In this document: one piece after another, positions 25,452-34,198 of the stretch
How the letters are laid out: every line of letters begins with the position of its first letter
Numbering within the stretch: the stretch's first letter is position 1
DNA from: Streptantibioticus cattleyicolor NRRL 8057 = DSM 46488
GTDB taxonomy: Bacteria > Actinomycetota > Actinomycetes > Streptomycetales > Streptomycetaceae
NCBI RefSeq assembly: GCF_000240165.1
Contig: NC_017586.1
Span: forward strand, 1,116,001-1,180,000
Direction: 5' to 3'
DNA: 64,000 nucleotides
Position numbers and translations under genes: made by a program
Notes under the pieces: model-generated
Told to the model about the DNA's origin: nothing
What the model saw: only the letters and a program-made list of their open reading frames with translations
Database searches by the model: none

Positions 25452-26176
25452 GCAGCCGTCTGATCGGGGTCGGGGTGGGCCCCGGCGATCCGGAGCTGGT
25501 GACGGTCAAGGGCGTGGCCGCGCTGCGGTCGGCCGAGGTGGTGGTGGTGCCCGTGATGGACACCCTGGAGCGCGGCCGGGCGGAGGCCACCGTGCTGCAC
25601 TACGTGGACGCCGCCAAGGTGGTGCGGGTGGTCTTCGCGCTCAACGAGCGCCAGGACCGGGCCCGTCGGGAGGCCGCCTGGGACGCGGCCGGCCGGCGGG
25701 TGGCCGGGCTGCTGGGCGACCACGCCACGGTGGCCTTCGCCACCATCGGCGACCCCAACGTGTACTCGACGTTCACCTACCTCGCGCAGACGGTCTGCGC
25801 GCTGGTGCCCGGGCTGGTGGTGGAGACGGTGCCGGGTATCACCGCCATGCAGGACCTGGCGGCCCGTTCCGGCGCGGTGCTCACCGAGGGCACCGAGCCG
25901 CTGACCCTGGTGCCGGTGACCGCGGGCTCGGCGGTGCTCAAGGAGGCGCTGACCGGGCCGGGCACGGTGGTGGCGTACAAGTTCGGCCGGCTGGCCGAGG
26001 AGGTGGCCGGGGTGCTGCGGGAGACCGGCCGCACCGAGGACGCGGTGTGGGGGTCGGCGCTCGGTCTGCCGGAGGAGTCGATCCGCCCGGCGTCGGAGCT
26101 GCTCGACGGCCCGCTGCCGTATCTGTCCACGCTGATCGCTCCCGCCCGCCGGGAGAGCCGAGGAGGCAAGCTGTGA
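25448..26176 (+). CDS. cobI: precorrin-2 C20-methyltransferase
   Basis: A 242-residue SAM-dependent tetrapyrrole methylase. The N-terminal GVGVGPGDPELVTVKG (SAM-binding loop 1) and GDPNVYSTF are diagnostic of CobI/CbiL, followed by VPGITAMQDLAA. It makes precorrin-3A or its cobalt form. The ATG at 25448 overlaps the cobB stop (ATGA). Length normal. Confidence 0.93.
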   Translation: MSSRLIGVGVGPGDPELVTVKGVAALRSAEVVVVPVMDTLERGRAEATVLHYVDAAKVVRVVFALNERQDRARREAAWDAAGRRVAGLLGDHATVAFATIGDPNVYSTFTYLAQTVCALVPGLVVETVPGITAMQDLAARSGAVLTEGTEPLTLVPVTAGSAVLKEALTGPGTVVAYKFGRLAEEVAGVLRETGRTEDAVWGSALGLPEESIRPASELLDGPLPYLSTLIAPARRESRGGKL

Positions 26177-26973
26177 CCGGCAAGGTGACGATCGTCGGGG
26201 CCGGGCCGGGCGCGGCCGACCTGCTGACGTTCCGGGCGGCGCGGGCGATCGCCGAGGCCGACGTGGTGATCTGGGCGGCCAGCCTGGTGCAGGCCGAGGT
26301 GCTGGAGCACGCGCGGCCCGGGGCGGAGATCCTGGACTCGGCGGCGATGTCGCTGGAGGACGTGGTGGCCGTCTACCGCAGGGCCGCCGAGGAGGGGCTG
26401 CGGGTGGCCCGGATCCACTCCGGCGACCCGGCGTTGTGGGGCGGCACCCAGGAACAGCTCGACCACTGCGCCGGGTTGGGGCTGGCCACCGAGGTGGTGC
26501 CGGGGGTCTCGGCGTTCTCCGCGGTGGCGGCCGTGGCGCAACGGGAGCTGACCGTGCCGGAGGTGGCGCAGTCGGTGATCCTGACCCGGCTGGGCGGCGG
26601 CAAGACGCCGATGCCGCCGGGTGAGGAGGTCCGGGAGTTCGCCCGGCACGGCACCACGATGGCGGTCTTCCTCTCCGCGGCCCGGTCCGGACAGCTGGCG
26701 GCCGAGCTGACCGAGGGCGGCTACCCGCCGGACACCCCGGTGATCGTCGCCTACCAGGCCACCTGGCCGGAGGAGCTGGTGCTGCGCTGCACCGTCGGCA
26801 CGCTGGAGGAGACCGTCAAGGAACACAAGCTGTGGAAGCACACGCTGTTCCTCGTCGGCCCGGCGCTGTCGGCCACCGGCACCCGTTCCCACCTGTACCA
26901 CCCCGGGCACTTCCACGGTTACCGCAAGGCCGACCCGGCGGCCCGCAAGGCGCTGCGCGCCTCGCGCGGGTAA
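26173..26973 (+). CDS. cobM: precorrin-4 C11-methyltransferase
   Basis: A 266-residue tetrapyrrole methylase of the CobM/CbiF type: VTIVGAGPGAADLLTFRAA, VVIWAASLVQ, RIHSGDPALWGG and VPGVSAFSAVAA. The GTG at 26173 follows AGGAGGCAAGCT and overlaps the cobI stop. The C-terminus (SHLYHPGHFHGYR) is typical of actinobacterial CobM. Confidence 0.94.
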   Translation: MTGKVTIVGAGPGAADLLTFRAARAIAEADVVIWAASLVQAEVLEHARPGAEILDSAAMSLEDVVAVYRRAAEEGLRVARIHSGDPALWGGTQEQLDHCAGLGLATEVVPGVSAFSAVAAVAQRELTVPEVAQSVILTRLGGGKTPMPPGEEVREFARHGTTMAVFLSAARSGQLAAELTEGGYPPDTPVIVAYQATWPEELVLRCTVGTLEETVKEHKLWKHTLFLVGPALSATGTRSHLYHPGHFHGYRKADPAARKALRASRG

Positions 26974-27015
26974 CCCCTCGGCACCGCGAACGACCCCCGA
27001 CGAAGGAGCACTCAC

Positions 27016-28713
27016 GTGATCGGCCTGATCGCCGCCACCGCGGCCGGCGCCGCCGCCCGCGACCGGCTGGCCACCGCCTGGCCGGAGACCACCGCCGTCT
27101 ACGACGGCCCGGTCAAGGAGGCCGTCGCCCGCGCCTTCGCCGAGTGCGACCGGCTGGTGTGCTTCCTGGCCACCGGCGCGGTGGTGCGGCTGGTGACGCC
27201 GCTGCTGGCGGACAAGGCCACCGACCCCGGGGTGGTCTGCGTGGACGAGGCGCAGCAGCACGCGGTGGCCCTGCTGGGCGGCCACGAGGGCGGCGCCAAC
27301 GAACTGGCGCACGCGGTGGGCGAGGTGCTGGGCTGCCGCCCGGTGGTGACCACGGCCACCGACGCGGTCGGCCTGCCGGGGCTGGACACCCTGGGCTGGC
27401 CGGTGGAGGGCGCGGTGGCGGCGGTGAGCCGCGCGATGCTCGACGGTGACCCGGTACGACTGGACGCCCATGACGTCCACCCCCTTCCTGCTCTGCCACC
27501 CAACGTAACGGCGACCACTGACAGTGACGTCCGGCTGGTGGTCGGCGACCGGGTCGAGGAGTTGGACGGGCGCACCGCGGTGCTGCGTCCGCCGTCCCTG
27601 GTGGTCGGGGTGGGCGCCAGCAGGGGGGCGCCGACCCGGGAGGTGCGGGAACTGGTGGAGTCGGCGCTGGCCGGCGCGGGGCTGTCGGCGCGCAGCGTGG
27701 CCGCGCTCGCCACCGTCGACGCCAAGGCGGACGAGCCGGGCGTGGTGGCGACCGCGGAGCACTTCGGGGTGCCGCTGCTGACGTATCCGGCGGCGGCGCT
27801 GGAGGCGATCGAGGTGCCCAACCCGTCGGCCGCGCCGCTGGCCGCGGTGGGCACCCCGTCGGTCGCCGAGGCCGCCGCGCTGGCCGCCGCGCCCGGCGGT
27901 GAACTCCTGGTCCCCAAGCGGAAGTCGGCCCCCGAGGGGCGGGCCGCGATGGCCACCGCCGCGGTGGCCCGGCGCCGTCCGCGCGGCCGGCTCGCGGTGG
28001 TCGGCCTCGGCCCCGGCGCCCGCGACCTGCTCACCCCGCGGGCCCGTACCGAACTGCGGCGCGCGTCGGTGGTGGTCGGCCTGGACCAGTACGTGGACCA
28101 GATCCGCGATCTGCTGCGGCCGGGCACCCGGGTGCTGGAGTCCGGGCTGGGCGCGGAGGAGGAGCGGGCGCGCACGGCGGTGGCGCAGGCCCGGGCCGGG
28201 CACGCGGTGGCGCTGATCGGCAGCGGTGACGCGGGGGTCTACGCGATGGCGTCGCCGGCGCTGGCCGAGGCGACCGCGGACATCGACGTGACCGGGGTGC
28301 CCGGGGTGACCGCGGCGCTGGCCGCGGCGGCGGTGCTGGGCGCGCCGCTCGGCCACGACCACGTCTCGATCAGCCTGTCGGACCTGCACACCCCGTGGGA
28401 GGTGATCGAGCGGCGGGTGCGGGCGGCGGCCGAGGCCGATCTGGTGGTCACCTTCTACAACCCGCGCAGCCGGGGCCGCGACTGGCAACTGCCCAAGGCG
28501 CTGGAGATCCTGGCCGCCCACCGCTCCCCCGGCACCCCGGTCGGCGTGGTGCACGCCGCCTCGCGCCCCGACGAGCGCGGCGAGGTCACCACGCTGGCCG
28601 CGCTCGACGTGACCACGGTGGACATGGTGACCGTGGTGACCGTCGGCAACACCGCCACCCGCGAGGTGGCCGGCCGCATGGTGACCCCGCGCGGCTACCG
28701 CTGGCAGAGCTGA
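27016..28713 (+). CDS. cobJ: CbiG-CbiH fusion (precorrin-3B/cobalt-factor III C17-methyltransferase)
   Basis: A 565-residue fusion. The N-terminal third resembles CbiG (FLATGAVVRLVTPLL, VVCVDEAQQHAVALLGGHEGGAN; then a CbiG C-terminal domain with VVGVGASRGAP), which opens the lactone in the oxygen-independent pathway. From about residue 325 it is a tetrapyrrole methylase, CobJ/CbiH: AVVGLGPGARDLLTPRA, GSGDAGVYAMASP and VTFYNPRSRGRDWQL. The GTG has GAAGGAG upstream. The fusion is common in actinobacteria. Confidence 0.93.
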   Translation: MIGLIAATAAGAAARDRLATAWPETTAVYDGPVKEAVARAFAECDRLVCFLATGAVVRLVTPLLADKATDPGVVCVDEAQQHAVALLGGHEGGANELAHAVGEVLGCRPVVTTATDAVGLPGLDTLGWPVEGAVAAVSRAMLDGDPVRLDAHDVHPLPALPPNVTATTDSDVRLVVGDRVEELDGRTAVLRPPSLVVGVGASRGAPTREVRELVESALAGAGLSARSVAALATVDAKADEPGVVATAEHFGVPLLTYPAAALEAIEVPNPSAAPLAAVGTPSVAEAAALAAAPGGELLVPKRKSAPEGRAAMATAAVARRRPRGRLAVVGLGPGARDLLTPRARTELRRASVVVGLDQYVDQIRDLLRPGTRVLESGLGAEEERARTAVAQARAGHAVALIGSGDAGVYAMASPALAEATADIDVTGVPGVTAALAAAAVLGAPLGHDHVSISLSDLHTPWEVIERRVRAAAEADLVVTFYNPRSRGRDWQLPKALEILAAHRSPGTPVGVVHAASRPDERGEVTTLAALDVTTVDMVTVVTVGNTATREVAGRMVTPRGYRWQS

Positions 28714-28761
28714 CCGCTTCCGTCCCCGCTTCCCGTCGCAACGAGCAAGGAGACCCCTCGC

Positions 28762-29721
28762 ATGACCTCGTCCCCGCAACCCGCGTCCGACGCCGCCGCG
28801 CCGCAACCGCCCGCCCCCGCCCTGCTGCTCGTGGGGCACGGCACGCGGGACGAGGCGGGCGCGGAGGCGTTCCGGTCCTTCGTCCGGGAACTCGGCGAGC
28901 GCAACCCGCAGTTGCCGGTGGGCGGAGGGTTCATCGAGCTGTCGCCGCCGCCGCTGGCGGACGCGGTGGCCGAGCTGGTCGAGCGGGGGGTGCGGCGGTT
29001 CGCCGCGGTGCCGCTGGTGCTGGTCTCGGCGGGCCACGCCAAGGGCGACATCCCGGCCGCGCTCGCCCGTGAGGAGCGGCGCCACCCGGGCACCAGCTAC
29101 GCCTACGGCCGTCCGCTGGGGCCGCACCCGGGGCTGCTGAAGGTGCTGGAGCGGCGGCTGGACGAGGCGCTGGGCGAGTCCGCGCGCACCCCGGCCGACC
29201 GGGCGCGGACCACGGTGCTGCTGGTGGGCCGGGGGTCCACCGACCCGGACGCCAACGCCGAGGTGTTCAAGGTGGCCCGACTGCTGTGGGAGGGGCGCGG
29301 GTACGCGAACGTGGAGACCGCGTTCGTCTCCCTCGCCGCACCTGACGTACCGTCAGGTCTGGACCGGTGCGCCAGGCTCGGCGCCGAGCGGATCGTGGTG
29401 CTGCCCTACTTCCTGTTCACCGGGGTGCTCCCGGACCGGGTGCGGCAGCAGGCGCAGGGCTGGGCGGACGCCCACCCGGAGGTCGAGGTGCGCCACGCGG
29501 ACGTCATCGGCCCCACCGAGGAACTGGTCGAGCTGGTGATGGAGCGCTACCGCGAGACGCTCACCGGCGACCTGCGGATGAACTGCGACTCGTGCGTGTA
29601 CCGGATAGCGCTGCCCGGTTTCGAGGAGCGCGTCGGCATGCCGCAGCAGCCGCACCACCACCCCGACGACCCCTCGCACGGCCACGGCCACCACGACCAC
29701 GGCCATGTCCACTCCCACTGA
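28762..29721 (+). CDS. cbiX: CbiX-type sirohydrochlorin chelatase with MxCxxC and His-rich tail
   Basis: A 319-residue long-form CbiX. Two half-domains are visible: LLLVGHGTRDEAG near residue 25 and VLLVGRGSTDPDANAEVFK near 153. The C-terminus carries MNCDSCVYR (the MxCxxC motif linked to an Fe-S centre in Bacillus megaterium CbiX) and a tail with many His residues, probably metal-holding. It may insert cobalt or iron into sirohydrochlorin. Good ribosome site AAGGAG before the ATG. The 3' end overlaps cobC by 17 bases. Confidence 0.9.
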   Translation: MTSSPQPASDAAAPQPPAPALLLVGHGTRDEAGAEAFRSFVRELGERNPQLPVGGGFIELSPPPLADAVAELVERGVRRFAAVPLVLVSAGHAKGDIPAALAREERRHPGTSYAYGRPLGPHPGLLKVLERRLDEALGESARTPADRARTTVLLVGRGSTDPDANAEVFKVARLLWEGRGYANVETAFVSLAAPDVPSGLDRCARLGAERIVVLPYFLFTGVLPDRVRQQAQGWADAHPEVEVRHADVIGPTEELVELVMERYRETLTGDLRMNCDSCVYRIALPGFEERVGMPQQPHHHPDDPSHGHGHHDHGHVHSH

Positions 29722-30760
29722 CGACGGCCACGACCTGCGCCACCACGGCGACGCCGAGGTGCGTGACGCGGGCGCGGACCTGACCGACCTGGCCGTCAAC
29801 GTCCGTACCCGCACGCCCCCGGCGTGGCTCACCGCGCGCATCACCGCCTCGCTGAGCACGCTCGCCGCCTATCCGGACGGCCGGGCGGCCCGCCGCGCGG
29901 TGGCCGCCCGGCACGGCCGTCCCACGGAGGAGGTGCTGCTGACGGCGGGCGCGGCGGAGGCGTTCGTGCTGCTGGCCCGGGCGCTGGCGGCACGCCGGCC
30001 GACCGTGGTGCACCCGCAGTTCACCGAGCCGGAGGCGGCGCTGCGGGACGCCGGCCACCGGGTGCACCGGGTGGTGCTGCGGGAGGAGGACGGTTTCCGG
30101 CTGGACCCGGCCGCGGTGCCGCGGGAAGCCGACCTGGTGGTGGTGGGCAACCCCACCAACCCGACCTCGGTGCTCCATCCGGCCGCCGATCTGGCCGCGT
30201 TGGCGCGTCCCGGGCGCGTCCTGGTGGTGGACGAGGCGTTCATGGACGCGGTGCCCGGCGAGAGCGGGTCGCTGGCCGGACGGCGTGACCTGCCCGGTCT
30301 GGTGGTGCTGCGCAGCCTGACCAAGACCTGGGGGCTGGCGGGGCTGCGGATCGGGTACGTGCTCGCCGCCCCCGAGGTGATCGCCGCGCTGAGCCGGGCG
30401 CAGCCGCTGTGGCCGGTCTCCACCCCGGCGCTGGCGGCGGCCGAGGCGTGCTGCGAGCCGGCCGCGCTGGCCGAGGCGGAGCGGGCGGCGCTGACCATCG
30501 CCCGGGACCGGGCCCATCTGCTGGACCGGCTCGCCGCGTTGGCCCGGGTCCATGTGGTGACCCCGGCCGCCGGCCCCTTCCTGCTGCTGCGCCTGGACCG
30601 GGCGGACGGGGTTCGGGAACGCTTGCGCGACCTGGGGTTCGCCGTCCGCCGGGCCGACACCTTCCCCGGTCTCGGACCGCGGTGGCTGCGCACCGCGGTC
30701 CGGGACCGGGAGACCAGCGACCGGTTCGCCGAGGCGCTGGAGAAGGCGCTGGCGGGGTGA
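29705..30760 (+). CDS. cobC: CobC-like PLP-dependent aminotransferase/decarboxylase
   Basis: A 351-residue fold-type I PLP enzyme like mycobacterial Rv2231c. Residues include VVGNPTNPTSVLHP, VVDEAFMDAVPGE and the PLP-Lys segment LRSLTKTWGLAGLRIGYV. By homology with CobD of Salmonella (threonine-phosphate decarboxylase) it likely supplies (R)-1-amino-2-propanol phosphate for the nucleotide loop. It begins within the cbiX tail, 17 bases overlapped, and is the last gene of the cobalamin operon. Confidence 0.88.
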   Translation: MSTPTDDGHDLRHHGDAEVRDAGADLTDLAVNVRTRTPPAWLTARITASLSTLAAYPDGRAARRAVAARHGRPTEEVLLTAGAAEAFVLLARALAARRPTVVHPQFTEPEAALRDAGHRVHRVVLREEDGFRLDPAAVPREADLVVVGNPTNPTSVLHPAADLAALARPGRVLVVDEAFMDAVPGESGSLAGRRDLPGLVVLRSLTKTWGLAGLRIGYVLAAPEVIAALSRAQPLWPVSTPALAAAEACCEPAALAEAERAALTIARDRAHLLDRLAALARVHVVTPAAGPFLLLRLDRADGVRERLRDLGFAVRRADTFPGLGPRWLRTAVRDRETSDRFAEALEKALAG

Positions 30761-30779
30761 GCGCCGCCGCGGGGCCGGG

Positions 30780-33593
30780 TCAGTCGCCGAGTTCCTGCGG
30801 CGGCGTGTCGCGGCCGGGCACCTCGTCGGGGCCGAGGATCCGCCGGTCACCGGGGTAGGGGCGGGCCCAGCCGGTGGCCGCGTACCAGTCGACGCGGTTG
30901 AGCTGTGCCGGGTTGACCTGGTCGAGCTGGGGCTTGGCGCCGCCGGTCCGCTGGAGCCGGCTCCACGCCTCCCACTGCCGGGCCAACTCCTTGACGTGGG
31001 CGGGCACTTCGGGCCGGCCGGCGGCGGAGGCCGTCGAGGCGTCGGCGGCCCGACCCGCTGCGGACTTGAGCCCGAGGTCCAGCGGGATCTCGTTGGGCCG
31101 GGCGGTGTAGGGGGTGAGGTCCGGGTGGTCGGTGAAGACGTCGTACATCGGCTCGGCGGCCCGGTCCACCTGGTTCATCGGCTGCGCCCCGAGGATCTGC
31201 TCGATGGTGCGCACCACGTTGACCTGGGAGTAGTACGTGGACACCACGGTGCCGCGCTTGGCGTAGGGGCTGGCCACCCACAGCGGGGCGCGGTGGCCGT
31301 CCACGTGGTCGGTGCCGTTCTGGGAGTCGTCCTCCAGGACGAAGACGGCGCTGTCCTTCCAGAACGGGCTGTGCGAGATCGTGTCGACGATCCGGCCGAC
31401 GGCGAGGTCGTTGTCGGCGACCATGGCGGTGGGGAACGGGTCCTTGCCGCTGATGCCGTTGGTGTGGTCCTGCGGGAGCTGGATGAAGGTGAGGTCGGCC
31501 AGCTTGCCGGTCCTCACCGCCTGGGCGAAGTGGCGCTGCCAGATGTCCACCCGGTACTGGTCGGGGATGTCGGTGTCGAACGTCGGGTAGTCCGGGTGGT
31601 TCATGGCGTTGACCGACGGCACGTCGGAGGTGGTCGGGTAGGCGCCGATCGGGGTGGCGAGGGGGCCGGTCGCCTTGCCCTCCAGCACCCGCGCGTCGTG
31701 GTACCACTGGGCCCAGGTGGGGGCGCCGGTGGCGGGCAGCGCGATGTTGCCGGCGTATTCGCTGTAGTCGTCCACCGTCTTGCCGGCCCGCCGCACGGTG
31801 TCCCACAGGAAGCCGCTGCGCTGATAGGCCAGGGCGTCGTTGCCGAGCGCCGGGTAGCTGCGGTAGAAGGCGCCGAACTCCTTCTCCAGGTAGTCGTTGG
31901 CGTCCGCCTGCACCAGCCAGTTGTGGCCGTCGGCGGAGAGCGTCCCGATGTCGTAGAAGTTGTCCATCAGGGCGTAACGCCCGGCCAGCGCGTGCAGGTT
32001 GGGCGTCACGTGCCGCCCGAACTGGGCCAGCGACGGGTCGCCGTCGCCCTTGCCCATGTCGCCGAGCACCTGGTCGTAGGTGCGGTTCTCCTTGTCGATC
32101 AGGAAGACGTGCTTGATCTTCGACGGGCTGCCCAGCCGCGCCGGGATCACGGTGGGCCGGTCCGCCGCCGTGCCGTAGCCGGATCCGCGGCGCAGCAGCT
32201 TCTCCCAGTCGTTGTCGACGAAGACCTGGTGCGTCAGCTTGCCGAGCGCGGCGTGGCTGGGCGGGGTGAACGTGGTCACCGAGCCGGTGTCGTCGTAGGT
32301 GTTGTGGCCGGTGGCCGGATTGGTGCCGGGGCCCTCGGAGACGGTGGAGAAGGCGCCGCGGGTGCCGATGCCCTTGTCGTTGGTGACCACGACGCGGCCG
32401 GTGGCGGCGGAGCGCTGGACGGCCACCGGGTACCAGTCGGTGGGGATCAGCCCCTCGTAGCGCACCGGGGCGCGTCCGCCGTCCCACCGGTACTGGGCCA
32501 GGGCGTTGTCCCGGCCGATGCTGACCAGCAGGGTGTGCGGGCCGGCGAAGGCGAGCGCGTTGGGGTAGCTGCCGACCGAGGAGCCGGGCAGCGGGTTGAC
32601 GTTGAAGGTCTGGGTGACCCGCCTGGTGCGGGTGTCGATCACCGAGACGCTGTCGTCACCGGAGTCGGCCACCAGCAGCGAGGTGCCGGCCAGGGTGAGC
32701 GCGCTGGGCTCCAGGCCGACCCGCACGGTGCTCTTCTCGGTGCCGGAGGCGAGGTCGATCACGGAGACGGTGCCGTTGGTGACGCGGCCGTCCCGGGCGT
32801 CGGCGACCACCTGGCTGCCGTCGGTGGTGTTGGTGCGGTCGCCGGGCTTCGGGGGCCGGCCGCCCTCGTTGGAGACGAACGCCTCGCCGCCGGTGACGAC
32901 CACCTGGCGCGGGGCGATGCCGACGGGTATCTGGCGCACCAGGGTGTTGGTGGCGGTGTCGACCACGCCCAGGGTGTTGCTGCCGTTGAGGGCGACGTAG
33001 AGCTTGCCGCCGTCCGCGGAGAGCGCCATGCCGGACGGCAGGGCGCTGCCGTGCGGGCCGGTGAGCTTGACGACCACCGGCGCGCCGGTGACCTTGCCGT
33101 CCGGGCCGACGGTGAACCGGGCGAGGTCGGAGCTCTGCGGGAACCACAGGGTGCGGCCGTCCGGCGAGTACAGCGGCCCGTCGGCGGCCACCTTGCCGTC
33201 GCCGATCTTCCTGTCGCCGGCCGCGCCGGTGCCGACCTGCTGGACGACGGCGCCGGTGGCCACGTCCATGATGGTCAGGTAGCCGGTGCCCTGCCGGTAG
33301 GTGAGGGCGGCCAGCTTGCGGCCGTCGGGGCTGAGGGTGCTGGAGACCAGCCGCCCGTCGCCCACCAGGTGGCGGTCGCCGAGCGGGGTGATGCGCTGGT
33401 TGTCCGGCAGCAGGATGCCCTTGGCGGTCCGCTGCCCGTCGACCTTGTCGGTGCCGAAGCCGCCGAACGCTCCGGTGACCCCGGCCGCGGCGGCTGCCGC
33501 GGTGACCCCGAAGGCGGCGGTGACGGCGAGCGCGGCGATCGCCGTCCCGCGCAGCCCCTTGGGTCCGCTGCTGTGTCTGTGCCCCATCCTCAT
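30780..33593 (-). CDS. secreted beta-propeller / phosphoesterase protein
   Basis: A 937-residue exported protein. It starts at the ATG at 33593 with AGGGGACCAG before it, and a signal peptide covers about residues 12-40. Residues from about 60 to 450 contain YVTN-type beta-propeller repeats (SPDGRKLAALTY, SADGGKLYVALNG, VVDTATNTLV, VSVIDTRTRRV). The C-terminal half is a phosphoesterase domain related to acid phosphatases: IKHVFLIDKENRTYDQVLGD, GTLSADGHNW, FVLEDDSQNGTDHVDGHRAP. Probably hydrolyses phosphate esters outside the cell. The long upstream frame extension is not real. Monocistronic; convergent with cobC. Confidence 0.85.
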   Translation of the reverse strand: MRMGHRHSSGPKGLRGTAIAALAVTAAFGVTAAAAAAGVTGAFGGFGTDKVDGQRTAKGILLPDNQRITPLGDRHLVGDGRLVSSTLSPDGRKLAALTYRQGTGYLTIMDVATGAVVQQVGTGAAGDRKIGDGKVAADGPLYSPDGRTLWFPQSSDLARFTVGPDGKVTGAPVVVKLTGPHGSALPSGMALSADGGKLYVALNGSNTLGVVDTATNTLVRQIPVGIAPRQVVVTGGEAFVSNEGGRPPKPGDRTNTTDGSQVVADARDGRVTNGTVSVIDLASGTEKSTVRVGLEPSALTLAGTSLLVADSGDDSVSVIDTRTRRVTQTFNVNPLPGSSVGSYPNALAFAGPHTLLVSIGRDNALAQYRWDGGRAPVRYEGLIPTDWYPVAVQRSAATGRVVVTNDKGIGTRGAFSTVSEGPGTNPATGHNTYDDTGSVTTFTPPSHAALGKLTHQVFVDNDWEKLLRRGSGYGTAADRPTVIPARLGSPSKIKHVFLIDKENRTYDQVLGDMGKGDGDPSLAQFGRHVTPNLHALAGRYALMDNFYDIGTLSADGHNWLVQADANDYLEKEFGAFYRSYPALGNDALAYQRSGFLWDTVRRAGKTVDDYSEYAGNIALPATGAPTWAQWYHDARVLEGKATGPLATPIGAYPTTSDVPSVNAMNHPDYPTFDTDIPDQYRVDIWQRHFAQAVRTGKLADLTFIQLPQDHTNGISGKDPFPTAMVADNDLAVGRIVDTISHSPFWKDSAVFVLEDDSQNGTDHVDGHRAPLWVASPYAKRGTVVSTYYSQVNVVRTIEQILGAQPMNQVDRAAEPMYDVFTDHPDLTPYTARPNEIPLDLGLKSAAGRAADASTASAAGRPEVPAHVKELARQWEAWSRLQRTGGAKPQLDQVNPAQLNRVDWYAATGWARPYPGDRRILGPDEVPGRDTPPQELGD

Positions 33594-33745
33594 CTGGTCC
33601 CCTGTCGTGTGCCGTGGCGTCGGAACGGGCGTCGGGCGCCGACCGTAGCGGTGTACGTGAACATGACGAGTGGGAGCGAAGTGGCCCGCGGACGGCCGGT
33701 CGGTGAACGTATCGGGCGGGCAACGCCTGCCGGTCGGGCGGGAGT

Positions 33746-34198
33746 TCAGGTGGTGTCGAAGCAGCCGTCGAACTCGTAGAGCGGGTTGGTGCGGGTACGG
33801 CCGTCGGCGCCCTGGACGCGTTGCTGGCCGACGAGGGTCGCCGGGCCCTGCGCGCTGTAGCAGCCGTTGGGTTCGACGTGCACCTCGTAGCCGATGGGCT
33901 GGGTGATCCCGCTGGGGGCCGGCCAGTGCACCAGGCAGACCCAGTCGTCGCCGGGGCCGCTGCCGCCCGCCGCCCTTCCGCCCTTGCCGCACCGCGCCCA
34001 GGTGTCCGGCGGCGGGGTGTTGTCCGCGCCGTGCAGCTGGACCTGCTGGAGGACGAAGAGCCGGCGGAACTCGGGGCCCACCGAGCCGGCGAGCCGGTCG
34101 GCGGTGATCTCCGGCGTCCCGCACGCGGCGGCCCCGGCCAGCGTCACGGCGGCGAGGAGGGCGGTCACGGCGCCCTTGCGCGCTTTCCTCACGGTCAC
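33746..34198 (-). CDS. small secreted lipoprotein linked to ABC exporter
   Basis: A 150-residue protein with a basic N-terminus and a lipobox-like LAGAAAC at about residues 20-26, so probably lipid-anchored outside. The mature part has four more Cys (CGKGG, VCLVHW, NGCYS, DGCFDTT), which could form two disulfides. The GTG start overlaps the permease stop (GTGA), indicating coupling. I do not recognise the family. It may be a substrate-linked or protective partner of the transporter. Confidence 0.68.
   Translation of the reverse strand: MTVRKARKGAVTALLAAVTLAGAAACGTPEITADRLAGSVGPEFRRLFVLQQVQLHGADNTPPPDTWARCGKGGRAAGGSGPGDDWVCLVHWPAPSGITQPIGYEVHVEPNGCYSAQGPATLVGQQRVQGADGRTRTNPLYEFDGCFDTT

Noticed and set aside
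25777-29127. Long minus-strand open frame (1116 codons) opposite cobI-cbiX
   Set aside because: It is the complement of well-supported cob genes; such frames arise from high third-position GC. It has no ribosome site and no domain.
33656-33708. GTTCACC/GTTCACG elements upstream of the propeller phosphoesterase as a PHO box
   Set aside because: The two half-sites are 46 bases apart and not in 11-base direct-repeat register, so PhoP control is not supported.
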